NCBI GenBank assembly: GCA_021234155.1
Contig: JAJEKV010000032.1
Coordinates: 7,846,736-7,910,735, forward strand
Origin: Isoetes taiwanensis
Lineage: Eukaryota; Streptophyta; Lycopodiopsida; Isoetales; Isoetaceae
DNA length: 64,000 nt
Reading direction: 5' to 3'
The notes beneath the pieces were generated by a model, which was not told the origin of the DNA, did no database searches, and saw only the letters and a list, made by a program, of their open reading frames with translations. Shown here one piece after another: positions 36,064 to 46,618 of this stretch (the stretch's first letter is position 1; each line of letters starts with the position of its first letter). A program made the position numbers and the translations under genes.

Positions 36064-39000
36064 ATGAGCACGTCTGACCATCCCAGTGGCTCCGCGATGA
36101 GCACCTCAGAGCATCCCAGTGGCTCCGCGATGAGCACCTCCGAGCATCCCAGTAACTCCACTTCGTCGACCAATCAATCTTCAATGCCATCTATTGACGA
36201 GCTCCCAACGTCAAGGTGTCGATCTCCCTCTTTCTTGATAACTTAGGCTAGTCACAATTAGAATTTAAATGCAATAGGTTTTCCCCTTGTTTGTATTCGA
36301 CCCTAAAGAGAATAATTCTTACATTCATTATCTCCAACAATAAAGACTTTTTGAAACTTTTTTCCTTTAAACCCATGATTACTCTATTACTTAATTCCTT
36401 CGATCCAACTATTTTTACAGTTTTTCTCCAAAATAATTAATTCCTATCCCTATGTCGATATTGCATTGGGAATCTAATCAAGAATATTTTTTCTGAGTTC
36501 TTGATAACTTAGGCTAGTCACAATTAGAATTGAAATGCAATAGGTTGTACACTTTCCCCGTGTTTGTATTCGACCCTAAAGAGAATAATTCTTACATTCA
36601 TTATCTCCAACAATAAAGACTTTTTGAAACTTTTTTCCTTTAAACCCATGATTACTCACTATTGACCATGGTATTAACCCCTAATACCTTAGATATTTAA
36701 CTCTTCTAAGATCCTTCTACATATACTCATATCCTTTTGCATACACTATAGATTATATAGATAATATGCCTTTATAGATTATGTTGTATTCGTTTATAAA
36801 CCACTATAAATACCTAATATTTTCGGTCCAATGGTGCAAAGCCACACTATTGACCATGGTATTAACCCCTAATACCTTAGAGAATTAATTCTTCTAAGAG
36901 CCTTCTCTTTTTTTTTTTTGGTTTGGACATCTATTAATAACTTGGATATTCATCTTTTCCCATAGGAATGAAACTTCTTCATCTTCCAAATCAAAAAAAC
37001 CTTGGCTTCGAGATGATCCATTGGAGCGACTTGCGAGGCAGTACGACAACTGTTGGTGCAAAAAATGCAAAGGCACTAGCAGAAGAATGTATACCACGAG
37101 ACGCGATCACAAAATGAAGTATGGTTTGATGCCAAATGCTCCACCTCCATCTGAGCTTGAATTAAAAGCACGACAAGAGGCAGATGAGGTAAAAATGTGT
37201 ATTTAAGCATTTCTATTAGTTATTATACAATATTCTAATCCTGTCTCAATATATATGACTTGTCATAGTATCCGGACATACTTCATTTAAAATCCTAAAC
37301 TTGCCGAGACATCGAGAGCCCCATGTCATCCGGATCATCCGGGTTATTCGAAAGTACTAGTTCTAGTCCAAGAGAGACTCAAGAACTTGAGAGAGGTCGC
37401 ACGAGAGGAAATACAGTGGCTAGAAAACTTAAATGCCATTTTAAGAAAAGCTCGCATAGTCTTGCTCATGCATGTGAAACAAAAAATGACATGGCTGAAC
37501 AACTCCCCCCTCACCTTAGAGCCTCTATTGTTCCATTTGATCGATCAACCCTAGGCTGTTGGGAAGGGGAACTGCCTCCAATGCTGGAAGAATTTATGTA
37601 TTGGGGCCATAAGTACATGATTGCACCTTCTTTAGAAATACCACAAGCTGGAAGGGGTTTGTACATAATGGAACATGTGAAAGTCCCATCTGGACACTCA
37701 ACTGTGTTGATGGTGTTTGGTGGCCCAAAGTATCCTTGGGGGTTATGGCATAAACTTGCTTCTTTTATGCCTAGTATGTCTACTTATGCTATGGCATTGA
37801 ATGCGGCATCTTTGAGTGAGCAGAGAGATCGTGGAGAATATACCACACGCGGTGCACGCATATATATTGATGGCCGACCAAGTGTTCATGGCAATATTGC
37901 GGGACTTATAAATAGCTCTCGTGGTCATCCCGAATTAACAAATGCAGAATTTGAAGAGACTACAGAATATGACCCATATTACATGCATGGGTATGCTGGA
38001 ACGTATGTGAGAGTTTGTGCCATACGCAACCTCCGTCCTGGAGAGGAATTGTTTGTCAACTATCCTTTCAGGAGAGATACCCCAAGACGAGTGGAACGTA
38101 AGAAGCGTGGTGAACCAATTGTTGTGCCCTATGGAAGGAAACGTCGCCTAGATGTATAATTGTACAATTGACATGTAAAGCTAATGATCGATAATCTAAT
38201 TTTAATGGTTTATGATTTTGACGATGTTAATCATGTAATGATGTTTCATTAATGGTTGTGTCTTATCATCAATGCATGTTTATTTTCTCTTTATCTTTTT
38301 GTATATCATCACATGTACAAACTCCCACAAAGAAATAAACATGCGTTGTCATTTGCAGTCAAGCGACGATGGAAATGAAAACTCCTCTGCTCAAAGTGGC
38401 TTCCATGCTGAGAGTGGTTTGATGGAAGCTATTCAAAATTACTTCCCAACCACTAACTCTAACAATGATGCGGATGTTGGTGATGATGATGAGAGACCTA
38501 TCACACTTCTAGAGAAAGAGACCAGCAAACCACTATACCCAAATGCAAAGATATCGCGTCTTGCTGCATGCATACTCATTTTGAACCTACAACACAAATC
38601 AAACTGGAGTAATAATAGTGTGGATGATCTTCTCAGGCAAGTTATTTGGTTCGGATTACAAATTTTCCATTCTGTTTTTTTCCTCGCTTGATATTTTGTT
38701 TTTTTGTTTTACCAGTTTACTAGCGGACTATATACTTCCAAATGATCATTGTCTTCCCAAATCAAGGAGGGGCGTGAAACAACTATTGCAGGAACTAGGT
38801 TTGCAATACAAATGCATTCATGCATGTGTAAATGATTGTGTACTCTTTCGCAATGAATATAGTGACATGAATGTATGTCCCAAGTGCAATGAGCCACGAT
38901 ATGATGAAAAAGCAAAGTCCAAAGTGCCAAAGAAAGTCTTGCGACACATGCCAATCATTCCACGTTTGCAAGTTATGTTTAAATGTCCTTCCCTAGCCCA

Positions 39001-41956
39001 ATTCATGGACTTCCATGCAAAACACCGAAGCAACGATGGAATCTTGAGGTATCCAACCGATGGCGAGGCACTTATACATATAGAAGACAAATGGAAGCAT
39101 TTTAAGGACGAGCCTAGGAATATTCGTTTGGGTTTGGGCATGGATGGTGTATGTCCATTTAGCACATTGTCGTCTACTCATAGTGTTTGGCCTATTGTTG
39201 TTATAAACTACAATATACCACCTTGGATGGCAACTAAAGCAGGCCATCTAATGCTCACACTTATAGTGCCAGGTAAATATCTTTTAGTAGCATTACAACT
39301 TGTCTTTACCTAGGTTATGGTTTCTTAATATTCGAATGATATGTATTCAGGCAAACACCAAGTGAAGGATATGAATGTGTACTTAGAACCTCTTGTGGAT
39401 GAACTTGACATTTTATGGAGAGGAATACATATGTATGATATTTCGAGACAACCACACAATTTCATGTTTCATGGAATATTATGTTTCACTATTCATGACT
39501 ATCCCGGACTCGGTGTTGCGTCAGGTATAATGTTGTCATTCATATTCTTATTTTAAATTATTTTTCAACTATATTATAAGATTGAATAACTTTGCAGGAC
39601 TCCAAACTAGTGGAAAATATGGATGTCCATCATGTGGTCAAGACTTAACATCTTATAGATCAAAACACCTATCAAAGATGATTTACACAAACCATAAAAA
39701 ATATCTACCATTGGATCATGAACTTCGTCATGGTGATACATCACATGTGCCCAGAAGAAGAACTCCACATGATTGGTTGCAAACATGGAATGATCGTGAC
39801 CTGAACAGTTCTGCACCACCACCCGGCATGAAAAGACTATCCATATTATACAAGTTGGAATACTGGTCTGAATTGAAGATTGCACATCTCTTGGATCCTA
39901 TGCATATCTTTAAGAATGTAAGCCATTCACTTTGGCGACATCTTACAGGAGATTGGGAGACTCTTAATGCCAGAAATGATCTAAAAGATAACAACATCAA
40001 ATCAGAACTGTGGCCTATCGTAGAAGAAGGCAAAGCTCCTCGCTTTCGTCGAGGTCCTTGGGTACTGAAAAGGGATGAACTCAAACAAGTGAAAAACTCT
40101 ATTAAAACTCTTCGCACTCCAACTGGCCATGGTTCCTCCCTAAGAAGGGCATTCACAAAAGATGGAGATCTTACTGGCTTAAAGTCGCACGATTGGCACA
40201 ACTTTCTACAGGTATTTATTCTACAACAATATTGACAACTCGTATGTACGACTAATTTGATTTTTTTTCCTCCTTACAGTATATTCTCCCATGTGCCTTA
40301 GAGAATTGCCTCACGCCTTCTATCCGGAAGATCATCTATAGACTCGCTAGCTTCTCTAGGTGGGTGTCTTCTAAAGAGATTGTAGCTGCTGATATTCCCA
40401 CCATGGAAATAGAGATTGCAGAGATATTATGCCAACTAGAACACTTATTTCCCACTAGTTTTTTTGATCTTCAGGTATGTAGGTAGTTGAATACGTTACA
40501 TTTTGGCAATCACACATACTAAAAAAATGTGATCATCAGGTACATTTGTTGGTGCATTTGCCACAAGAGATTTTGCTTGTGGGTCCAAACCCCTCTAGAT
40601 GGATGTTCTTTTTAGAGAGGTATATGAAGGTATTAAAAGGATTTGTGCGCCAGATGGCTAGGCCTGAGGGGTGTATGGCAGAAGGACACCTTATCCAAGA
40701 GACATTATTTTTCTTAACAGATGCCACTACATCAATAGATCCAAATGCACCAAAGATTTGGAAGAAGGAGGCTCCTGATTGGTTAGAAGGTGAAGTTTTA
40801 CAAGGTCAGGGTAAGCAGCGAAGGTTAAGTGACGAGATGTTTGAAGGCATCAACAAATTCGTCTTGAACAATGCAGATGGTCTTACTAGGTGGGTGGAAC
40901 TATATAAAGTGGAAAAGGCACAGAGAGATAGTGATAGAAAAGCATATGCTGCAAGGAACCGTCGAGGACGTCATAGGAAAGTACAATATCCTCCAGAACT
41001 AAGGCCCCTTCCTGACACTCCGCCCTATTGGTGGCTATCTGAAAAGCTTTGGGAGGCCGAAGACAAAGGAGAAAAAATAGAAGAGGATGACCTCAACATT
41101 GCACTTGGCTGCAATAGATCAGTAAGTCCAAATGTGTTATTGTTATTTTACATTATTGCATTCATACACCATCCCATATCTGCCACTTCTTGATCTTTTA
41201 TTCAATTTGCAGGCTAGGTTCCATAATTCAATGTGGGCCTATGGTCAACATTTTCGAATTGATAGCATTGACAAAGCTCGTGTCACTTGTGATTCTGGAA
41301 TAATTGCCTCGTTTCACCAAAAGAGTCGAGCAAGTGTTAGAGATGACAACCCTATTGCCGGAGAGCTTGAATATGTTGGAGTTATTACTGATATTATTGA
41401 TGTTGATTTTCGTTCGTTTCGGCAGACCATTCTAAAAGCAAAATGGTTCAAGCCTCTATACCGCGGAAGAAACCAAACAGTGCGACCACATCCATCTGGT
41501 TTTTTTGAAGTTGATTCCACGCATGTTTTAGTAGATGCAAGTGAACCATTTGTGTATCCACAGCAGGTTCAACAAGTTTTTTTCCATGTCAATCCTCAAA
41601 ACAATACATGGTGGATCGTTATACCTACAGAACCAACATCACGTCGACACGTTCACAATATAATCATTCAGGAAGAAGGGGAGGAGCATGAGGAAGATAT
41701 AGAGAATGAGCAAGAATTGGAATTTGTGGAGCCACAAGATGTAGAAGATTATGAAGCTCAAGGGCAAACAAACAATGAAGAATTGAGATCACCAATGCAC
41801 TCCCCAATGGCAGACGAGGATTATATTGAAGAGGAGGATGAGGTTGAGCTTGAAATGCCAAATATGCGACGAAGGTTGCTTCTACAACTAGATGACGATG
41901 AATGGAATGATATACAACATGATTTCTTAGATGAGGATTTCATGACAAATGAATAG
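36064..41956 (+). CDS. SET-TNP2 fusion transposase of CACTA element, one in-frame stop
   Basis: Exons: 36064-36215, 36966-37188, 37269-38153, 38359-38636, 38716-39272, 39351-39524, 39598-40211, 40280-40474, 40540-41121, 41213-41956. Phases match throughout (4404 bases). Exon 1 repeats MSTSEHPSGSA three times. Exon 2 has the CxxC patch NCWCKKCKGT. Exon 3 holds a SET-type domain (37610-38075). Exons 5-7 are the TNP2/Transposase_21 core (CPKCNEPRYD, LDPMHIFKNV, DYPGLGVASG). Exons 8-9 match DUF4218 (VHLLVHLPQE, RWMFFLERY). Exon 10 matches DUF4216 (LEYVGVITDI), then an acidic tail. The intron after exon 4 is GC-AG (CAG|GCAAGT). TAA at 37296 interrupts exon 3; a start at ATG 37323 would still give 1324 aa with SET and TNP2 intact. 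It should excise and reinsert the element. Confidence 0.8.
36231..36905. repeat. Two direct duplications inside transposase intron 1
   Basis: About 150 bp from TTCTTGATAACTTAGGCTAG at 36232 recurs at 36498. A ~60-bp segment beginning ACTATTGACCATGG at 36658 recurs at 36847. The copies are nearly identical, so these are recent local duplications. Confidence 0.85.
37610..38075 (+). other. SET-type domain inside the CACTA transposase
   Basis: Landmarks in order: GRGLY (37650-37664), the early SET glycine motif that binds S-adenosylmethionine; a long Tyr/Ala-rich middle; GNIAGLINSS (about 37894-37923), in the place of the usual N-H-x-C motif; and AIRNLRPGEELFVNY (ending 38063), the C-terminal GEEL..DY motif with its catalytic-type Tyr. 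The motif Cys is absent (NSSR), so methyltransferase activity is uncertain. The same exon continues to SSDDGNE of the transposase by a phase-0 GT-AG intron. Confidence 0.75.
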
Positions 41957-42254
41957 AGATCACATTTCAATATGTTGCGCTAAATGTATTATGATTCACA
42001 TCTTTTTTTGAAGTATGTATTTCCATGTGCTCCTATGATTTCTTTCAATACAAGAACTGTAGACAACACCTGAACAAAACAAAAATTAACCAATGCATTT
42101 CTTCCTCGCAATGGAGTTAGTGAAACATGGCCTTCCCATATTAGAAAAAACATTTGGGATAAGTTACATAGATGATATTGGATAAAGGAGAAATTATAGA
42201 TTGTCAAACAACATTAGACTTTTAAAGAAACTATAGATGGAGGTTTAATATATT

Positions 42255-42685
42255 AATAGATATAATGTATGACGTGTATACTGACTAACCTCACAAGATA
42301 GTCAAAACATTAGTCACCAAACTTCGTCAGCACATATAGTCAATTTTTTCGTCAGACTACAAGTCAAACGTTTAGTCAGACAATTAGTCAGATATACAGT
42401 CAAGTTATTAGTCAGCCCTTTAGTCATAAATAATTCGTCAGGGTGCACGTCAACTTATTAGTCACATTATTAGACACAATATTAGTCATGTCATTAGTTA
42501 GAGTATTGGTCACCTAGTTAGACAGACAACTATTCGTCATCTGTTTAGTCAGTTTTTTAGTCAGAATTAAACGTCAAGACATTAGTCAGAGTACAAGTCA
42601 CTATATTAGTCAGATATGGGTTTGACAAATAGTTTTGAACATTCTGACGAATTCTTTGACGTTTAGTAGTCGTTCTCTTGTAGTG
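42255..42685. repeat. Right subterminal repeat region of the CACTA element
   Basis: It has many TTAGTCAG/TTAGTCA and TTCGTCAG variants up to the terminal TTCTCTTGTAGTG, mirroring the left end. 41957-42254 upstream is the 3' flank of the transposase gene with no other feature. Confidence 0.85.
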
Positions 42686-42688
42686 GTG

Positions 42689-43855
42689 TCCCCTTCCAGG
42701 ATCGCAGTGGTTCCATGGGTGAGCTAGAGAATACGTGCCGCATCAGCGACCCCCGCATCCATACCCAACTTACTCACCCTAAATCTACTCAAAGTACAGG
42801 GTGCCCCATACGGGTCACACCTCTGCACCCAGGGAGTGTCAGACCCAGACCCGGCCCTCTACATGACCGGCTATCAGGCCTAGCCCACTGTAGGAGTCCC
42901 AGGAGCCTTGTATGTTCATGCAAGACCCACCCCCACTTCACCACTGCGTCCCTTCTCTGGTGCTAAGCAATTCCATCGCATCCACGACTCGGTGGTCTCT
43001 TGTGCACAGGCCGCATCTAATGGGAATAATACAGGGTTCTATCTAGGAGCATACTACAATACATGGGCTCAGAGGTCTCTACCCCCCGTAATCCCCCATC
43101 TCTGGAGTGCTAACTAGGCAAAGAACTACTAAACCATCAACCAAAGCACATACAGAAACTAGAGATAAGAATACTCACCATATCAATCAAGGGTTAGCCT
43201 AACAGGTAATCCACAGAGAAAACAGAGAGAGAACACACCACAGAGAGGCGCTATGCTATAAATTAACAAGGTAACCTACTGACTAACCGTCAAATCGGTT
43301 TTGGGCTGCTCCATCTCGACTAACTGAAGGGCGTCTGGCGGCTGCTTCTCCTCCTCCATCTCCAATTGCTCCTAATTCAGATTGGGGCACAAAAGCCCCA
43401 ATTTGGGTGTCCCCAATCGGAAACTCGGAACCATAGCTAGCTCCACTATCCCTCTGGGTCGCCATCCTTCTGGCTGGATCAGGTCGAACAGCCTCTCAGG
43501 GTTGGGCAGTATCTCCTCCTCCATCTCCAATTGCCCCAAATCGAATTGGGGCAAATGGGGGTACAAAATCCCAATTTGGGTCCCAAATTAGTAACTCTCC
43601 CTTGCCCAATCGATTTGGGCCAGGTGGCAGCTCTAGATTAGTTAATATTAGCTAATTTGGTATTTTAGCCCTTTTTAATATTAGGATAAGCCCTAAATTC
43701 GAATTAGGGCTTTGGGTTAAGTTTCCACCTTTATATAATTTAATTATTAACATAGCTAACCTTAGCTTATGAATAATTAATGGCACATTAATTATTCATA
43801 GTGACGTGTCATGTATTTATACTTAAATAGGCGTATAAATATGTGGAACGTCACA
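42689..43855 (-). mobile_element. A element 5' LTR, part right of the CACTA insertion
   Basis: It resumes with TCCCCTTCCAGG and ends GGAACGTCACA at 43855. TTGTA follows at 43856-43860, the right target duplication of the whole complex that starts at 8653. Confidence 0.9.
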
Positions 43856-43860
43856 TTGTA

Positions 43861-44887
43861 GCAGACTTCTTCAGCAGCTTGAGCTATAATTCCTATTTCT
43901 GCAAATGGGCCCCTTCTGGCTGCATTATCAAATTGAAAACTCCAATGAAGAGCAAATTGCTCTTCAAACTGGTATTTTTGCTTGGATGGTGCAAAACTCT
44001 CAAGGCTCTAGTGCAACTAATCTAGGGGCATTTTAACAAATATATGTCAAAATCTAGAGGCACTTTAAAATTTTCACAAGAAAGAAACCTTGGTTTGGGA
44101 AATTATGAAGAAGCCTTATAAATTACAGCATGGAATTGAAATTTCATAGTACACTTTAGAAATAGCAAGAAATTTTGCTGCTAAAAATACCCATTTTCCT
44201 GGGTATTTCCTGTAGAAATGGGAGGTGGAGGGGGGGATGTAGCTGGTAGGCTGGCTAGATCCAATAAGAAATTTGCAGATTAGGTCTAAAAATTTTTCCC
44301 AACCAAGCAATTAGGTCTAAAAATTTTTCCCAACCAAGCAATAAGGTTGGCAAATTTTCTCCGGACTAGGATTCTTGCAATGGTTTGGCGAGAAAAAGGG
44401 GATGGAATTGAAGTTAAGAAAAGTTTTGTTGGAATCAATGTTTTCAGAATAGAATTTCCTGCCGTCTATTGCCAGAGCATGGCTGCCGGGCAGTTCACGC
44501 GGTTCCTCTGCTAGAAAAGGGGCTAAGCATTGTGGGCGGCCAGATTTTGGCTGTTTATCGCTGGATTGAAGCAGATGGAATTGGTGCTCGTGATTTTGGT
44601 GTTGAAATGGAGGTGCTGGGGTCCAAATCCGCTCTACAAAGCTCTGTATGTAAGAGTTGTTGTGTGAAGCTTCAAGCTTCTTTGTGGAGTTTGTATATCA
44701 AAGCCTGTTTTGCGTGACCTATGCGTTGCCATGCCCAGATTTATCAATCGGGCTACTCAGAAATATGATGCATAATCTGATGCCCGGAGAGGTTTAGAGC
44801 GGTTGAAGAGGTTTCAAAGAAGCTTATGAATGCCTCTGATCACCTGTGATACATAAGGGAGCGCTCAAGTATACGGGGGTGTAGGTG
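43861..44887. other. Spacer with a 31-bp tandem pair and one possible exon
   Basis: Two 31-bp units (TTAGGTCTAAAAATTTTTCC...) lie at 44280-44310 and 44311-44341. At about 44444-44647 a frame is open between a plausible acceptor (TGTTTTCAG) and a strong donor (GTATGTAAG), reading GLSIVGGQILAVYRWI. It could be an upstream exon of the DnaJ gene or of a lost gene. I recognise no family in it. Confidence 0.3.
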
Positions 44888-46215
44888 TATATTTGTGGAC
44901 CCTAGATCTGGCATATTTTGAACGGGCCCATGGTAGACCGCTCAATTATTCGATCCTTGAATGTGCCTGTGGGGCGTTCCCGAGACACCGGCATAAATGG
45001 GTAGAAGCGATTACTCATAAACGTCTAGACGGTTTTGCCCAGTTGGTTAAGGGCATGTCGATTAGGAACGTTACAGTTGGTATCAGGGCAGGTCTCGAGT
45101 TCGAGTCTCCATGGGTGCCTATATATGCATGGGTAATTTGCAAAGACTTGGTAATCATTGTGACATCCTCGAGCATGGTTCTAGTGGGAGAGACTGTAGA
45201 TGCTCGAGGACAGCATAGTTCTAGTGGGAAAGACTGTAATGGGACGAGCATGGTTCTAGTGGGAGAGACTGTAGATGCTCGAGGACAGCATAGTTCTAGT
45301 GGGAAAGACTGTAATGGGCCTATGGTAGACCGCTCGAGTATTCGATCCTTGAATGTGCCTATGGGGCGTTCTCGAGACACCGGCGGGTAGAAGCGACTAC
45401 TCATAAATGTCTAGATGGTTTTGCCCGGTTTGGTTAAGTGGATGCTCGAGGGCGAGCATAGTTCTAGGAAAGGCTATAGCGGGCCCATGGTAGACCCCAT
45501 CAGTATCGCCGATCCTTGAATAATGCACGTGGTAGAGCGTTCCGAGAAGTTTCCGGCATAAATGGGTGAAGCGACTACTCATAAACGTCTAGACGGTTTT
45601 GCCCAGTTGGTTAAGGGCATGTTGGTGCAGGCAAAACCGTCTAGACGTTTATGAGTAGTCGCTTCTACCCATTTATGCGATTGTCTCGAACGCCTACAGG
45701 CACATTCAGGATCGAATACCGGCGATCTACCATAAACAAAACCGCCTAGGCGTTTATGAGTAGTCGCTTCTACCCATTTTATGGGTGTCTCGGGAACACC
45801 CCACAGGCACATTCAAGGATTGAATACTCGAGCGGTCTACCATGGGCCCATTACAGTCTCTCCCACTAGAACTATGCTCGTCCTCGAGCATCCGTGAACT
45901 ATGCTCGTCCTCGAGCATCCACGGCTATACCATGTCTATGTCATAATGATTACCAAGTCTTTGCGACTATACCATGTCTATGTCATAATGATTACCAAGT
46001 CTTTGCGAATTACCCATGTATATATAGGCACCTATGGAGACTCGAACTCGAGACCTGCTCTGATACCAACCGTCCTAACCGACATGCCCTTAACCAACTG
46101 GGCAAAACCGTCTAAACGTTTATGAAAATAGTCGCTTCTACCCATTTATGCCAGTGTCTCGGGAACGCCCCACAGACATATTCAAGGATCGAATACTCGA
46201 GCGGTCTACCATAGC
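44888..46215. repeat. Inverted cluster of tRNA-derived SINE copies
   Basis: A plus-strand copy has an A-box TTGCCCAGTTGGTTAAGG (45035-45052) and B-box GAGTTCGAGTCTC (45097-45109). A minus-strand copy has the complements at 46088-46105 and 46037-46049. A third head is truncated at 45598-45620. The outer arms (GGGCCCATGGTAGACCGCTC at 44924 and its complement near 46203) and several inner arms pair, so the cluster is a nested palindrome. It also holds a ~70-bp tandem pair (45173-45317) and short tandems at 45896-46007. Reading frames here (44893-45404, 45579-46125) are repeat artefacts. Confidence 0.75.
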
Positions 46216-46618
46216 CCCGTTGCATATTTCTAGGAATACCTAAAGAACAATAAGGATAGTGCAAGAAACAAAGAACGAAAGAAAAAAGAAAACCGTTAAT
46301 TTCGAATTTCTTTTTAACAAAATGTCTGAGGTACCACGTACTGTCAGCATGGTAAAGTGCCCGAATTTGATTTCAGAAGATGGCCCATGGCCGAAGGAAA
46401 ACTTGCCGGGAAACTAGAGCTGCAGCTTGAAGCTGTCGACTTGAGCATCTTGGCTGTTTCAATTCTCCAATATCCTGTATTATTGTTGGGATGCATGTCG
46501 GGAAAATGGTAAATTTTTTCCCACTTTGCACTGTTCTGCGATCAGAAGATCAATATTGGATCTGGAATATCAAGGCACACAATGCATCAATATTACAGCA
46601 TGTATTAGGGCCATAAAG

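Larger units (their letters stand above)
30745..42685. mobile_element. CACTA (En/Spm) transposon, 11.9 kb, two genes
   Basis: The left end is CCCTACAAGAGAA and the right end, on the complementary strand, is CACTACAAGAGAA. The 3-bp duplication GTG flanks it (30742-30744 and 42686-42688). The empty site GAAGTGTCCCC at 9999-10009 in another A LTR confirms the boundaries. Both ends carry dense TTAGTCAG-type subterminal repeats. Inside are a minus-strand accessory gene (31572-35086) and a plus-strand transposase gene (36064-41956), divergently transcribed. The coding regions are nearly intact, so the insertion seems recent. Confidence 0.95.

Noticed and set aside
45030-45115. tRNA gene near the DnaJ locus
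   Set aside because: The same head recurs in inverted copies with shared flanks, as expected for a SINE; no complete cloverleaf.
44893-45404. 165-codon plus and 129-codon minus frames
   Set aside because: They are built from a duplicated SINE tail and translate both ways because of the tandem repeat.
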